This document shows positions 34,941 to 44,800 of a DNA stretch of 60,141 bases, piece by piece. The stretch covers positions 1 through 60,141 of the forward strand of contig NZ_RAHH01000031.1 of NCBI RefSeq assembly GCF_003602095.1, in the 5' to 3' direction. Below the pieces are notes generated by a model. It made no database searches. It was given only the letters and a program-made list of their open reading frames with translations, and was not told the origin of the DNA. The stretch's first letter is position 1, and the number at the start of each line of letters is the position of its first letter. Position numbers and translations under genes: made by a program. Origin of the DNA: Rahnella woolbedingensis (lineage in GTDB: Bacteria > Pseudomonadota > Gammaproteobacteria > Enterobacterales > Enterobacteriaceae).

Positions 34941-35014
34941 AATACTTATTCTCCATGTATTTTTAAGTTAACAGCAAAACAAATCACGAAAGTGAACGAC
35001 AGAAAGTGAGCAGT

Positions 35015-35560
35015 TCAGCGACCTGACATGCGCGTCAGGGTGCTGTCCCGGTCAATGAAATGATGTTTAAGCGCCGCAAGCGCGTGGAACGCCGAGACAA
35101 TCACGATGCCCCATGCCAGCCAAAGATGCAGCGTGCCTGCGATGTCTGCCTGCTGATCCAAGCCGAACAGCGTTGCGGGGATATCAAACCAGCCAAACAC
35201 GCTGACGGCCTGACCTTCCGCTGTCGAAATGAGATAACCGCTGATCAAAATGCCAAACAGCCCGGTAAACAGTACAACGTGGGCAAGCCATGCGCCGACC
35301 CGGGTTTTCGCGCTGTAGCTTTCAAGAGGCGCAGGCGGTGGCGAAATAAATCGCCAGACCAGACGAAATACCATGGCAATAAACACCAGCACACCAATAC
35401 TTTTATGTATTTCCGGCGCACGGTGATACCAGGTGTCGTAATAACCCAGTCCGACCATCCACAATCCCAGTGCAAATAATCCGTAAACAGCCAGTGCAAT
35501 AATCCAGTGCAGGGTCACCGAAATATGACCGAACCTGAGGTGCGTATTTTTCCACAACAT
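35015..35560 (-). CDS. yceJ: Cytochrome b561 family protein YceJ
   Basis: 181 residues from the ATG at 35560 (MLWKNTHLRFGHISVTLHW); the frame runs further upstream but lacks homology. Four membrane helices with haem-ligand-type His residues (TLHWIIALA, HKSIGVLVF, HLWLAWGIV, HALAALKHHF) as in CybB. It likely passes electrons from ubiquinol at the inner membrane. Together with yceI it may act in a small oxidoreductive module (inference). Confidence 0.9.
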   Translation of the reverse strand: MLWKNTHLRFGHISVTLHWIIALAVYGLFALGLWMVGLGYYDTWYHRAPEIHKSIGVLVFIAMVFRLVWRFISPPPAPLESYSAKTRVGAWLAHVVLFTGLFGILISGYLISTAEGQAVSVFGWFDIPATLFGLDQQADIAGTLHLWLAWGIVIVSAFHALAALKHHFIDRDSTLTRMSGR

Positions 35561-36118
35561 AAACGGATATTCCCGGTAATGGTTTTTGCTGGAAATTAAA
35601 CATTTAGAAACATTTTGGCAAACTATTATTTTCAAAAATGACGATTAATTTAAGTTGTTCACTATTTTTGATGTATTTACTGTTAACTTATTCAGTACTT
35701 TCGTTTTAACGGTGGTGTTGTTCGGGTTTGTCGTCCAAAGTCAATGTCAGAAGGGGGTTGTCATTTTTTGTCATCGAAAGTAAAGTTTGTTTTGGTTCTA
35801 AAAATTTGAGTAAAAATAATGATTTCATCCGTTATTAATAATATCGGATGCTTTTGGTTTCAGGCTTTAGAATGATGAGATTTCGGCGCAATGCAGTATT
35901 GGTGTCGTTAATGCTAAACATTTATTAAATAAAGCGTAAAGACTTTCAGGGTTTTATTCATAACTGGTCGAGATCAGCTTGCGTAATAAGATGATATTCA
36001 TAATTCATTAAAATTTCGATTAGGAATGTTTTTACTGTCTTGTATTTGATGTTTCTGGTGAGGGTTCACTCCCTGATTTCAAAGAGAGCGGCATCCGGCA
36101 TCCATGGAGAGTGACACT
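35561..36118. other. AT-rich spacer upstream of yceJ
   Basis: 558 bases, strongly AT-rich, without an ORF I would call. It contains the yceJ promoter on the minus strand and the start of the remnant region on the right. Composition differs from flanking genes, as often seen next to lost genes or foreign DNA. Confidence 0.4.
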
Positions 36119-36226
36119 ATGTTTATTTCAATAAAACGGTTTACTGCAATAAAAAGGTTTCCTGCAACAAAACGTTTTGCCGCCATTTCGATACTGCTGA
36201 CATTATTCGTCGCCCCGCAGGCCTGA
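36119..36226 (+). CDS. Possible small membrane peptide with triple KRF repeat (35 aa)
   Basis: A 35-codon frame from ATG 36119 with GGAGAG ahead encodes MFISIKRFTAIKRFPATKRF and then a hydrophobic tail ending VAPQA. Three imperfect 18-base repeats (36131-36184) give IKRFTA, IKRFPA and TKRFAA. It could be a real toxin-like or leader peptide, or the signal sequence of a decayed gene, since remnants follow at once. I do not recognise it. Confidence 0.3.
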   Translation: MFISIKRFTAIKRFPATKRFAAISILLTLFVAPQA

Positions 36227-36356
36227 GCCAGGTGCAGAGCCTTCTGGAAAAAGACCCGGCGGTGGAGGATGTGATTGCCATCAGTGGCTTTAGTCTGATG
36301 AGCGGCGACAGTGCACCTAATACCGCGTTAGGTATTGTACTGCTCAAACGTTGATT
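36205..36356 (+). pseudogene. Remnant of an RND efflux pump gene
   Basis: In frame 1, from about 36205 to a TGA at 36352-36354, the translation contains QVQSLLEKDPAVEDVIAI and [24 protein letters not shown], which matches the porter-domain segment of AcrB-type pumps (QVE..L...PAV..V.....GFSL......N....FV.LKP). No start or remaining ~1000 residues exist nearby. The remnant stops where a second, unrelated remnant begins. Confidence 0.65.
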
Positions 36357-36494
36357 TTCTGGGGATGGCTGATGGGACCGGTGGGGATGTTGTTGTCCGT
36401 ACCGCTGACGATTGTGCTGAAAATCGCATTGGAGCCGACCGCCGCGGGCCACAAAAATGCTGTTCTGTTGAGCGACGGGCCACTGAAGCGCTAA
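36342..36494 (+). pseudogene. Remnant of an AI-2E-family transporter (TqsA-like) C-terminus
   Basis: In frame 3, [22 protein letters not shown] then [13 protein letters not shown] and a TAA at 36492-36494 match the C-terminal end of the TqsA/PerM (AI-2E exporter) family. The upstream part of the protein is missing; the frame meets the RND remnant within a few bases, suggesting a deletion that joined two old genes. Confidence 0.65.
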
Positions 36495-36495
36495 T

Positions 36496-36954
36496 TTAGT
36501 TCTGTTCTTCTATTTGCTGAGCCAGGGTCTCGATACTTTGCAGCGATATCAGTAATTGCTGACGGGCGGTGAGATCAAGCCCGTCAAACAATTTATCGAT
36601 AGCTTCCTGTTTAGGTTTTTTTACCTGCGCCAGTGCCTGATTTCCGGTTTCTGTCAGCTCAAGCAGCTGTGAACGACGGTCGGTGGGATGGCGAAGACGC
36701 ACCAGTAAACCGTCTCTGTCCATCGCATCTATCGCGTCCGTAATCGTACGGGGGGATTGCTGGAGCACACTTGCCAGCTCCGCCGGACGGCAGGTGCCTT
36801 CCTGCGCGATTGCTGTCAGCAGTTTTTCGCGTGCCAGAGAGAGTCCCTGAGCTGACATTGCGGCGTCGACCTGTTTGCGCATAAGCCGGATAACCGACAG
36901 CAACGTTTCAGTGATCACCGCCGGAGTTGCTTCGTCAAATGTAGGCTTAGGCAT
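36496..36954 (-). CDS. MarR-family regulator
   Basis: 152 residues with the winged helix at ~35-105 (CRPAELASVLQQSPRTITDAIDAMDRDGLLVRLRHPTDRRSQLLELTETG). The DRR and wing are intact, so it may still function. MarR genes often sit beside the efflux genes they repress, and it directly follows two transporter remnants, so it may be an orphan left after the pump was lost (inference). Autoregulation through the repeat at 36973-36986 is plausible. Confidence 0.88.
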   Translation of the reverse strand: MPKPTFDEATPAVITETLLSVIRLMRKQVDAAMSAQGLSLAREKLLTAIAQEGTCRPAELASVLQQSPRTITDAIDAMDRDGLLVRLRHPTDRRSQLLELTETGNQALAQVKKPKQEAIDKLFDGLDLTARQQLLISLQSIETLAQQIEEQN

Positions 36955-36972
36955 GTCGTGAGGCCACTCAAA

Positions 36973-36986
36973 ATTAGTCTGCTAAT
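36973..36986. promoter_or_regulatory. Candidate MarR operator
   Basis: ATTAG at 36973-36977 and CTAAT at 36982-36986, exact complements with a four-base spacer, lie 18 bases before the MarR start codon. Confidence 0.45.
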
Positions 36987-37089
36987 GTTAAGTTTATTGT
37001 ATCTTTCTGCGGGCAGAGTGCAACCGACCTGTGGGATACCTGAGGAATAAACGGGGAAACGGAAAATTTTAAAGCGGAGAAATAGCAGT

Positions 37090-37133
37090 AATAAAACCAC
37101 CCAACACTCTGACTGAACAGGGTATTGGATGGC
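37090..37133 (-). terminator. Terminator of the LuxR-type gene
   Basis: On the minus strand, CCATCCAATA... and ...GTTGGGTGG pair with two mismatches and run into TTTTATT. It lies ten bases after the stop at 37143. Confidence 0.55.
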
Positions 37134-37142
37134 TATGTTGGC

Positions 37143-37811
37143 TTAACTGTGGATTTTGTAAATCTGCTGAAGATCATCTTTAATCTGACGACTGACTGGC
37201 GTTGCGGAAATATCATCAATCGGCCAGAACATATATTTGATAAGGTTGTAGACGAAACAGAACTCCAGACGGTTACGGACTTTTATTTTCTGCGCCAGAT
37301 GACGCTTATGGACATACACAGTACGACTGCTGATATTCAATTTTCTGGCGATGCGGTAGTTAGGCATTTCCGACATCCAGTAGCTCATCACCAGAATTTC
37401 CTGATCGCTGAACAGGGTTCTAGGAAACTTGAAATTATTATCCGGCATAAACGATTGGGGTTCTAAAGCTATGTCCCGTAATAATGTCGTCAGTGACTGT
37501 TTGTTGAGAATAGAAACTTCGCGGGTAATCGCAATCGGAGTATCACAGTTGGGATAATTCGCATCGATATAACAGTAAATACGCGCGCTGTGCCGCAGCT
37601 CGAAGAAGGCTTTTAATTCTTCAGACAATTCAGCATTGTGACAATATTTTGTCATGTTGACTAAGATAATGTCTGGCTGAAATTCAGGAATTGTATCTAG
37701 CGCCTGCGAAACATTCACACTATCTATAATGTTGAGATTATTATTCTCAACAAGATAAGAGAAAATTCCTAATCGGGTAAAGTCGCAGGGTTCAATAATT
37801 GAGATTTTCAT
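37143..37811 (-). CDS. LuxR-type regulator, RcsA/BglJ-like
   Basis: 222 residues. The N-terminus MKISIIEPCDFTRLGIFSYLV resembles the pseudo-receiver start of RcsA, and no phospho-acceptor Asp pattern is visible. The C-terminal GerE-type helix-turn-helix (FSDQEILVMSYWMSEMPNYRIARKLNISSRTVYVHKRHLAQKIKVRN) is complete. RcsA and BglJ act as partners of RcsB, and this could do the same (inference). It is more AT-rich than its neighbours. Confidence 0.82.
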   Translation of the reverse strand: MKISIIEPCDFTRLGIFSYLVENNNLNIIDSVNVSQALDTIPEFQPDIILVNMTKYCHNAELSEELKAFFELRHSARIYCYIDANYPNCDTPIAITREVSILNKQSLTTLLRDIALEPQSFMPDNNFKFPRTLFSDQEILVMSYWMSEMPNYRIARKLNISSRTVYVHKRHLAQKIKVRNRLEFCFVYNLIKYMFWPIDDISATPVSRQIKDDLQQIYKIHS

Positions 37812-38013
37812 TTCACGTCCTTGTCATGCGTGTCATTACGCGATGGAAACCACTCCTGTGATTTCTGCAGCTAGCATAGGTTTTTTTCTATAATGCTGTC
37901 AATTCGGAAATACCAGACTATTGATCTCGTTCAAAGCGAAATTAGAAATAATTTTTACAGAAATATTATGACAACCATCGTTAAATATTAACGATGGTTG
38001 AAACATTTTTACA

Positions 38014-39129
38014 TTAACGAAATCTGGAGAGAGAAAAAGGTTTAAGATCAAAAGGAATAGGATGATTGTTAGCGAAGTGAGTAACTATTTCACCCAATAC
38101 GCTGGCAAATTTAAACCCATGACCGCTTAATCCTGAAATAACCAACGTGTTTTTCTGATCAGGCAGCGTATCAATAATGAAGTCTTCATCGTCAGTCATA
38201 TCGTAAGTGCATGATGCGCCACGCAGGCTGACGCCAACTCCTGGCAGGAAGTGGCGGAAGAAATTGAAGGACTCGGTGCCATCCTGACTGATCTTGCCGA
38301 AAGGTTTACGCTCCTCCGGTTCAGAGATCCACTGGCCGCCGTTGTGCTTTCCGAGCTTCAGGGCGTCTTTGACCGAAGGAAATCCGTAGTACTGATCGCC
38401 TTGCTGCGTCTCAAGCGTGAACGCAGGGAAATGGTTTTCCTCACTGTAGCGGCCATCTGCATGGAACCAGGCAAACACTTTACGTAAAGGTTTAACCGGT
38501 AATTCAGGCAGAATTTTGGTAACCCAGGTACCCGCTGAAACCAGCAATTTCGCTGCGCTGTAAATTCCGTCTGCGGTAGTGACCTCAACGCCGTCATCAA
38601 GCCATTGAATACTTTCAACAGGGCAGTTAAACAACTGCGCGCATCCGGCTTCGCGTGCCAGGCGGATATACGCGGTGATGGCTATTTCACTTTGCAGGTA
38701 GCCGGAATCAGGCTCAAACACGCCGGAATAACCGTCAGGTAAGGTGAACAGAGGCCATTTCTCGCGGATTTCAGCGGCGCTCATATTCTGGGTATTCAGA
38801 TGATAAGTTTGTGCGCTGTGTTTCACATTGCCGATGAATTCAGAATGTTCAGGGCCAATGTTAAGCACGCCGCTGCGATGAAAAACCTTATCACCGCTCA
38901 GTTCTGCCAGTTCATTCCAGAGCGTTTGCGCCCTGAGCAGCATAGGCACATAGCGTGCGCCTTCACCGTAAGCGTGGCGGATCAGGCGGGTTTCACCGTG
39001 ATGGCTGCCTGCCTGATGTGGCGGCATTGAACTGTCTATCATCAGTACCTTCAGTCCGGCACGGGTGGCGTAGTAGCCAGCCGCTGAACCGACTGAACCA
39101 CTGCCGACGATGATGAGATCGTAATCCAT
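38014..39129 (-). CDS. solA: N-methyl-L-tryptophan oxidase SolA
   Basis: 371 residues (E. coli 372). FAD-binding [17 protein letters not shown] at the N-terminus, [15 protein letters not shown] (the MSOX-type motif) and the Cys in [21 protein letters not shown] that carries covalent FAD, plus [12 protein letters not shown] at the end. It oxidises N-methyl-L-tryptophan and sarcosine-like amines to aldehyde and hydrogen peroxide. Position between yceJ and bssS as in E. coli, except for the intervening remnants and regulators. Confidence 0.95.
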   Translation of the reverse strand: MDYDLIIVGSGSVGSAAGYYATRAGLKVLMIDSSMPPHQAGSHHGETRLIRHAYGEGARYVPMLLRAQTLWNELAELSGDKVFHRSGVLNIGPEHSEFIGNVKHSAQTYHLNTQNMSAAEIREKWPLFTLPDGYSGVFEPDSGYLQSEIAITAYIRLAREAGCAQLFNCPVESIQWLDDGVEVTTADGIYSAAKLLVSAGTWVTKILPELPVKPLRKVFAWFHADGRYSEENHFPAFTLETQQGDQYYGFPSVKDALKLGKHNGGQWISEPEERKPFGKISQDGTESFNFFRHFLPGVGVSLRGASCTYDMTDDEDFIIDTLPDQKNTLVISGLSGHGFKFASVLGEIVTHFANNHPIPFDLKPFSLSRFR

Positions 39130-39219
39130 ATTTAAAAATTCCTGAGGTGAGTTTTTAACAAATAGGCTACAGGCATGATAGAGAGTTTACGGCAGTGATG
39201 GCAAGCAGGGCAGGGGCAA

Positions 39220-39252
39220 AGAAAAAGGCACCAGGATGAAATCGCTGGTGCC
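39220..39252 (-). terminator. Terminator of bssS
   Basis: GGCACCAG (39227-39234) pairs with CTGGTGCC (39245-39252), and the minus-strand sequence then reads TTTTTC. It lies 20 bases after the bssS stop. Confidence 0.8.
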
Positions 39253-39271
39253 TCAGGCTGGCAGATAAAAA

Positions 39272-39526
39272 TCAATGTTTTCGGTGATCACTGTATTCGT
39301 ACTCGTTAGATTCTATCTTTTCAATGCCGGCTTCGAGAATGTTAATCAGTTGCCGGGCAACGTCGGTAGTTAACCACAAGGTTCTGTCTACCTGAGCATC
39401 CTCGGGTGTCTGGTCTTTTGAAGACAGGTAATGAAGACGTATCATCATGGCGTCATAAGAGTCGACGGTACTGATATCCCAACCAACAAGCGGGTGTGTC
39501 TGAATAACTTCATCATTTCTGTCCAT
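39272..39526 (-). CDS. bssS: Biofilm regulator BssS (YceP)
   Basis: 84 residues, identical in length to E. coli BssS; shared cores are EVIQTHPLVGWDISTVDSYDA and TLWLTTDVARQLINILEAGI. A helical, soluble small protein; in E. coli it alters biofilm formation and indole/AI-2 linked signalling. AAGGGG lies six bases before the ATG. Confidence 0.93.
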   Translation of the reverse strand: MDRNDEVIQTHPLVGWDISTVDSYDAMMIRLHYLSSKDQTPEDAQVDRTLWLTTDVARQLINILEAGIEKIESNEYEYSDHRKH

Positions 39527-39872
39527 ATAGACCCCTTATATTGTAGTGACTAACGTGAGTGACTATCTGAGGATCAATGCGGCTCATTATCAGGTGAGCT
39601 ATTTCAGTATAAACAGCTAAATCGATTTAGGGTGAGATTTGAGGGTATTTAATTGTAAATAATTTGTGCCGATTAATTATTCAGCAGAATAGTTCGAAGA
39701 TTAACCAAAATTATTTTTTCAGTGATGTGTGATTTATGCATCTTTAGGGAATAAAAAACCGGACTGCGACGCCCGGTGAAATACAGAAATTGCCTTGCGG
39801 CGTGGTTTTAATAAACCTGATTATTATAAATAGAGTAAAGAAAATGAATAGGTTTGCTGAAATTTCATAGCG
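39527..39872. other. Spacer between dinI and bssS
   Basis: 346 AT-rich bases holding the bssS promoter (right of 39526) and, at 39750-39778, a terminator serving dinI transcripts on the minus strand. No further gene seen. Confidence 0.5.
39750..39778 (-). terminator. Terminator of dinI
   Basis: ACCGG (39758-39762) pairs with CCGGT (39773-39777) and is followed on the minus strand by TTTTTTATT; it lies about 100 bases after the dinI stop. Confidence 0.6.
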
Positions 39873-40127
39873 TTACTCATCGTTCTGATTTGAAAACCAG
39901 TCATCAGCACTTTCCCAGGTTTCCTGCAAAATTTCTTCAATGAGATCGCGGTCAGTTTTGGCTCCGCCCAATACGGACAGGCTATTCGCTCCGGCATAAC
40001 GGACCTGAATTTTATTTTCGCGGTCGGAAAACTGTTTGTTAATTCTTTTACTCAATTCACCGGATAACGCGTCCAGCGCGCCAACAGGCAGAGGCTTGGT
40101 TTTATCGATTGTGACTTCAACACGCAT
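39873..40127 (-). CDS. dinI: DNA damage-inducible protein I (DinI)
   Basis: 84 residues (E. coli 81). MRVEVTIDKTKPLPVGALDALSGELSKRI and the C-terminal EEILQETWESADDWF are family marks. DinI binds RecA filaments and tempers SOS signalling. AGGAGG precedes the ATG, and a LexA box lies 20 bases upstream. Convergent arrangement with nothing; pyrC follows in the same direction upstream. Confidence 0.95.
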   Translation of the reverse strand: MRVEVTIDKTKPLPVGALDALSGELSKRINKQFSDRENKIQVRYAGANSLSVLGGAKTDRDLIEEILQETWESADDWFSNQNDE

Positions 40128-40144
40128 AGGACCTCCTGAATAGA

Positions 40145-40170
40145 TTTGACTGTATATTTATACAGTCAAA
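40145..40170. promoter_or_regulatory. LexA (SOS) box of dinI
   Basis: CTGTATATTTATACAG at 40150-40165 fits the LexA consensus CTGT-N8-ACAG exactly; the symmetry extends to 12 bases on each side of a TT centre. It lies 18-43 bases before the dinI ATG. Confidence 0.93.
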
Positions 40171-40208
40171 TCATGATCAGCGCAAGTCACTGTAGTGAGA
40201 AATCGTAA

Positions 40209-41258
40209 TCAGAACGAGGTCACTTTCCAGTTCAGGGTTTGTCCGGCAAGGAATGGGACAACAGATTCATCACCCAAAGCAATCTCTTCGGGCTGAGTCA
40301 CTGGGGTACGCGTCAGCTCGATGAAATCTTCATTAAGTGGCAAACCATAGAAACGCGGACCATTAATGGAGCAGAACGCTTCAAAATGCCGGAGGGCATT
40401 CATTTCTTCGAAGACTGTCGCATAAGCAGACAGCGCCAGTGGCGCATTAAAGCAACCCGCACAGCCACAGCTTGATTCCTTACGGCCTTTGGTGTGTGGC
40501 GCGGAATCCGTGCCGAGGAAGAAACGGTCAGCGCCACTGGCGATAACTTCGCGCAATGCTTCCTGATGAACGTTACGTTTAAGGATTGGCAGACAGAACA
40601 GGTGAGGGCGAACTCCGCCCACCAGCATGTGGTTGCGGTTAAACATCAGATGCTGTGGCGTTATGGTAGCGCCCAGGTACTGATTACCGGAAAGAACATA
40701 CTGCGCCGCTTCTTTGGTGGTGATGTGCTCGAAGACTATTTTCAATTCAGGGAACTGACGACGCACCGGATCCATCACTTCATCAATGAAGCGGGCTTCG
40801 CGATCGAAAATATCAACATGGCTGTGCGTCACTTCGCCGTGGATAAGCAAAGGCATACCGATTTTCTGCATGCGCTCGAGCACCGGGTAAATCGTTTTGA
40901 CATCCGATACCCCGTGCTGGGAATTTGTGGTCGCGTTGGCCGGATACAGTTTTGCAGCGGTGAAAACGCCTTGCTCAAACCCGTGGGCAATTTCTTGCGG
41001 ATCCAGAGTGTCGGTCAGATAACAGGTCATGAGGGGCGTGAATTTATGCCCGGCAGGCAGCGCGGCCATGATACGTTCGCGATATGCGATTGCGGCGGCA
41101 ACCGTCGTCACAGGAGGCGTCAGATTTGGCATGACAATCGCGCGGCCAAAGACTTCACTGGTGAAAGGTAACACCGTACTGAGCATTTCATCATCACGAA
41201 GGTGAATATGCCAGTCATCTGGGCGGCGGATTTTCAAAACTTGCGGTGTTGCGGTCAT
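40209..41258 (-). CDS. pyrC: Dihydroorotase
   Basis: 349 residues from the ATG at 41258 (E. coli 348); the frame continues upstream without homology. Zinc ligands in DWHIHLRD at the N-terminus, the carboxylated Lys in [28 protein letters not shown] and LGTDSAPH complete the binuclear site. It cyclises N-carbamoyl-aspartate to dihydroorotate in pyrimidine synthesis. In E. coli pyrC expression depends on start-site choice linked to CTP levels; the leader 41259-41480 could be similar but I cannot show it. Confidence 0.95.
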   Translation of the reverse strand: MTATPQVLKIRRPDDWHIHLRDDEMLSTVLPFTSEVFGRAIVMPNLTPPVTTVAAAIAYRERIMAALPAGHKFTPLMTCYLTDTLDPQEIAHGFEQGVFTAAKLYPANATTNSQHGVSDVKTIYPVLERMQKIGMPLLIHGEVTHSHVDIFDREARFIDEVMDPVRRQFPELKIVFEHITTKEAAQYVLSGNQYLGATITPQHLMFNRNHMLVGGVRPHLFCLPILKRNVHQEALREVIASGADRFFLGTDSAPHTKGRKESSCGCAGCFNAPLALSAYATVFEEMNALRHFEAFCSINGPRFYGLPLNEDFIELTRTPVTQPEEIALGDESVVPFLAGQTLNWKVTSF

Positions 41259-41481
41259 CAGGCAAAACTCCGGCATTGAGAGACAAGACATTGGGATCAG
41301 GTGCGGTAATGGGAGCATTAACGGCGGGGAACAAGGATAAGCGTAAAACCGATGTGTTGCATCTGTTAAATAAAGTTCGTATTGAAATCAATGTATCGAA
41401 AGGGTCATAGTAGTCACAGATTTTAGTCACCGTGCTTCATGGCGTGAGCCTGAAGCAGGACAAAATAACGGGAGAGCCATT

Positions 41482-41769
41482 ATGGAAATCAGAGTTGTTG
41501 CCACAATTGTCGCGAAAAGAGAATTCAGGGCGAAAGTGACAGAAGCATTGCTTGACGTAATTGAACCAAGCCGCCAGGAAGTAGGGTGTCTGCAATATGA
41601 GCTGCACCAGGATCTGGATACCGACGGTACTTTTGTTTTCTATGAGCGTTGGGGATCAGAAGATGCGTTAAACCAACATAATAAAACCGAGCATTTCCAG
41701 CATTTCGCTAAAAGCCTGGAAGGGAAGCTTGAGGAACTGACGATCCGCCGTCTGAAAAGTCTGGCCTGA
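41482..41769 (+). CDS. Antibiotic biosynthesis monooxygenase (ABM) domain protein
   Basis: 95 residues, GGGAGAG before the ATG. One ABM (dimeric alpha+beta barrel) domain: IRVVATIVAKREFRAKVTEAL, EVGCLQYELHQDLDTDGTFVFYERWGSEDALNQHNKTEHFQHF. It resembles YgiN-type quinol monooxygenases. Function and substrate unknown. Ends before the shared terminator. Confidence 0.82.
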   Translation: MEIRVVATIVAKREFRAKVTEALLDVIEPSRQEVGCLQYELHQDLDTDGTFVFYERWGSEDALNQHNKTEHFQHFAKSLEGKLEELTIRRLKSLA

Positions 41770-41796
41770 TTTTCGTCAGTCAGATTCGTCACTTAT

Positions 41797-41822
41797 AAAA
41801 AAACCCGCCGAGGCGGGTTTTT
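41797..41822. terminator. Terminator between ABM gene and rne
   Basis: AAACCCGCC (41801-41809) and GGCGGGTTT (41812-41820) form a nine-base stem; T/A runs on both sides suit the ABM gene and the convergent rne. Confidence 0.9.
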
Positions 41823-41852
41823 CATTATTGAGACACTGTCGGCACAGCGGAA

Positions 41853-44800
41853 TTACTCTGCTGGCATCTCCGGCTTAGTTGCAGGGGCCGTTGCAGTGGT
41901 TACTGCAGCATGGCCACCGGCGGAACCTTTACCGTCGAAATTGAACTCAGGGCGAACCCAGTCACTGTGTGGCGCTGGCTCAGACACATAGCTTGGCGCT
42001 GGTGCTTTCGTCATCGGCGCTGTCGCGAAATGCTTGAAGCGAGGTGCAACAATCGCGGCTTCAGTTACTGCCGGAGCTTGAGCAACTGGCGCGGTTTCCA
42101 CAGCAGTTTTCACTTGTGCAACCGGTTCTGCAACTGGTGCAGGTGCCTGAAGTTCAGGTTCAGCCAGCACGGCTGTTGGCTCAACAACCGCTGGCTCGTG
42201 TGCTACTGGCGCCACTTCGACAACAGATGTTTCTTCAACAGGTTCAGCTGTTGCAGGTTCAACCGATACAGGTTCGTCAGCAACAGGCTGTGCTACATCA
42301 ACTGGCGCTTCTTGCTGCACAGCTTCAACAACAGTTTCCGTTTCAGCAGCAGGCTGAGGTGCAACTTCTGCAGTTTCAGAAATGAACGGCGTATTAGCCT
42401 GTGCAATCTCGACCTGCTGTGTCAGCACTTCAGGTGCTTCTGCTTCAGGAGTCTGCTGCTCATGGGACTGATATTCAGATGGCTGATACTCAGAAGACTG
42501 GGCCACCGGATAGGTGATCCAAACTTTACCTGACGCCATTTCCGGAGAAACGAACGCACCGGCCATTGGCATTGGTGACTGAGTCGGGTAACGCTCATCG
42601 CGGTAACGACGACGACGCTGACCGCTGACACGCAGGTGACGCGGCGAACGACGTGAACGACGCGGCATACCGTTTTCACGGGCATTGTCATTCTGGTAGT
42701 CTTCGCTTTCCGCAGCGTTGGCGGGTTCGGCATCAAAAGATTCTTGCGCAACGACTGCTGGCGCTGTTGCTGCCGGACGAGTGCCGGTGATCAGCATCTG
42801 AGCCGCAGCTTCTTCTTCATGATCCACTTCTTCAGATTCGAAGCGAATTTTCTGATTCAGCTGGCGACGCTGACGGCGCTGTGCTGGCTGACGATCTTCC
42901 TGCTCAGTTTCATCAGCAACTACCGGAGCAACTACTTGCTCAACGACAACGGCATCCTGAATTTTCTCTTCAGTTTGCGGTTTACGTTTGTCTTCAGAAC
43001 GGCGACGGGAACGTTCACGACGAGGTTGTTGCTGCTGTTCTTCGCGAGCGGCAGTTTCAACTTCTTCGTTACGCGTTTCAGTAACAACCGGTTCCTGATT
43101 ACGACGTCCACGACGTTGATCGTCACGTTGCTCGCGATTATTTTCACGGTTATCACGACCTTCGCCACGATTATCACGATTATTTTCACGACCTTCGCCA
43201 CGATTACCGCGGTCATTACGTTCACCACGTTCACCACGTTCACCACGTTCACCACGTTCACCACGTTCACCACGTTCGCCGTTACGGTCACGGCGTCCGC
43301 CCTGACGACGCTGGTTGCGGCGTTCGTTGTTACGACGGTTTTCAGTTTCAGTTGTTTCGGCAGTCTCTTTCGGCGCTTCAACAGGTTTAACTTCCTGTTC
43401 TGGCTCCGAAGCGAACAAGCTCTTCAGACCGCTCAGCAGACGGCTGACAAAACCAGACTTCTCAGCAACAGGAGCTGTTGGAGCATTCACTGTGGCGGTG
43501 CGGGTTGTGACAGGTTCTTCCGTTGTAGTGGGCTGTTCGAAGCTCGATGGTGGCGCTTCGCTTTGCAGCGCAAAAGCAGCCAGAGCCGGTTGCTCAGGAC
43601 GACGACGCTCAGCCGGCAACTCTTCAGAAGGTTGCAGCATTTCTGCTTCGTGGATCTGTGGCAGCAGGTAGCTCAGTGCAGAGATTTCTTCACCTTTACG
43701 AACGCGCAGAACGTGGTAATGCGGAGTTTGCATTTGATCGTTAGGCACGATCACCGCTCGCACACCACCCTGACGTTTTTCGATAGCATTAACCGATTCA
43801 CGTTTTTCGTTCAGCAGGTAAGAAGCGATCGGCACCGGAACGATGGCATGCACTTCTTTGGTGTTTTCTTTCAGCGCTTCTTCTTCAATCAGACGCAGAA
43901 TCGACAGTGACAGAGATTCGTTGTCACGGACGGTACCGGTACCTGCGCAACGTGGGCAGATATGGTGCGTAGATTCACCCAGTGACGGGCTCAGGCGCTG
44001 ACGGGACATTTCCAGTAAACCGAAACGGGAAATGCGACCAATCTGGATACGGGCGCGGTCTTGACGAACGGCGTCACGCAGACGGTTTTCCACTTCGCGC
44101 TGGTGGCGAACTGGCGTCATATCGATGAAGTCGATAACGATCAGGCCACCGAGGTCACGCAGGCGTAACTGGCGGGCAATTTCGTCTGCCGCTTCAAGGT
44201 TAGTATTGAAGGCTGTCTCTTCGATATCGCCGCCGCGTGTTGCACGTGCGGAGTTGATGTCGATAGCGGTCAGCGCTTCGGTGCTGTCGATAACAATAGA
44301 GCCACCGGAAGGCAGACGCACTTCACGCTGGAAAGCGGATTCGATTTGCGATTCGATCTGGTAGTGACTGAACAGCGGAATTTCACCAACGTACGGTTTA
44401 ATTTTGCTGCTGAAATCAGGACGGCCCAGAGCGGCGATATGCTCTTTTGCCAGGTCGAGGATTTTCGGGTTATCGATAAGGATTTCGCCGATATCCGGAC
44501 GCAGATAGTCACGGAACGCACGAACGATAACGTTACTTTCCTGGTGGATCAGGAACGGAGCAGGGCGGCCTTCAGCCGCTTTCTTGATAGCATCCCAATG
44601 TTTGAGACGGAAAGTCAGGTCCCATTGCAGGGCTTCTGCGGATTTGCCGACACCGGCAGTACGCACAATCAGACCCATGCCATCAGGCAATTGCAGAGAA
44701 GACAGTGCTTCTTTCAGTTCAGTACGGTCATCACCTTCAATCCGGCGGGAAATACCCCCAGCGCGTGGATTGTTAGGCATCAGAACCAGATAACTACCGG

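Noticed and set aside
40494-41171. 225-codon plus-strand frame opposite pyrC
   Set aside because: Shadow frame of pyrC, no start signal and no family resemblance.
42744-43910. Long plus-strand frame (388 codons) opposite rne
   Set aside because: It is a shadow of the rne coding strand: codon bias of Glu/Arg-rich rne yields Phe/Thr-rich frames without a ribosome site.
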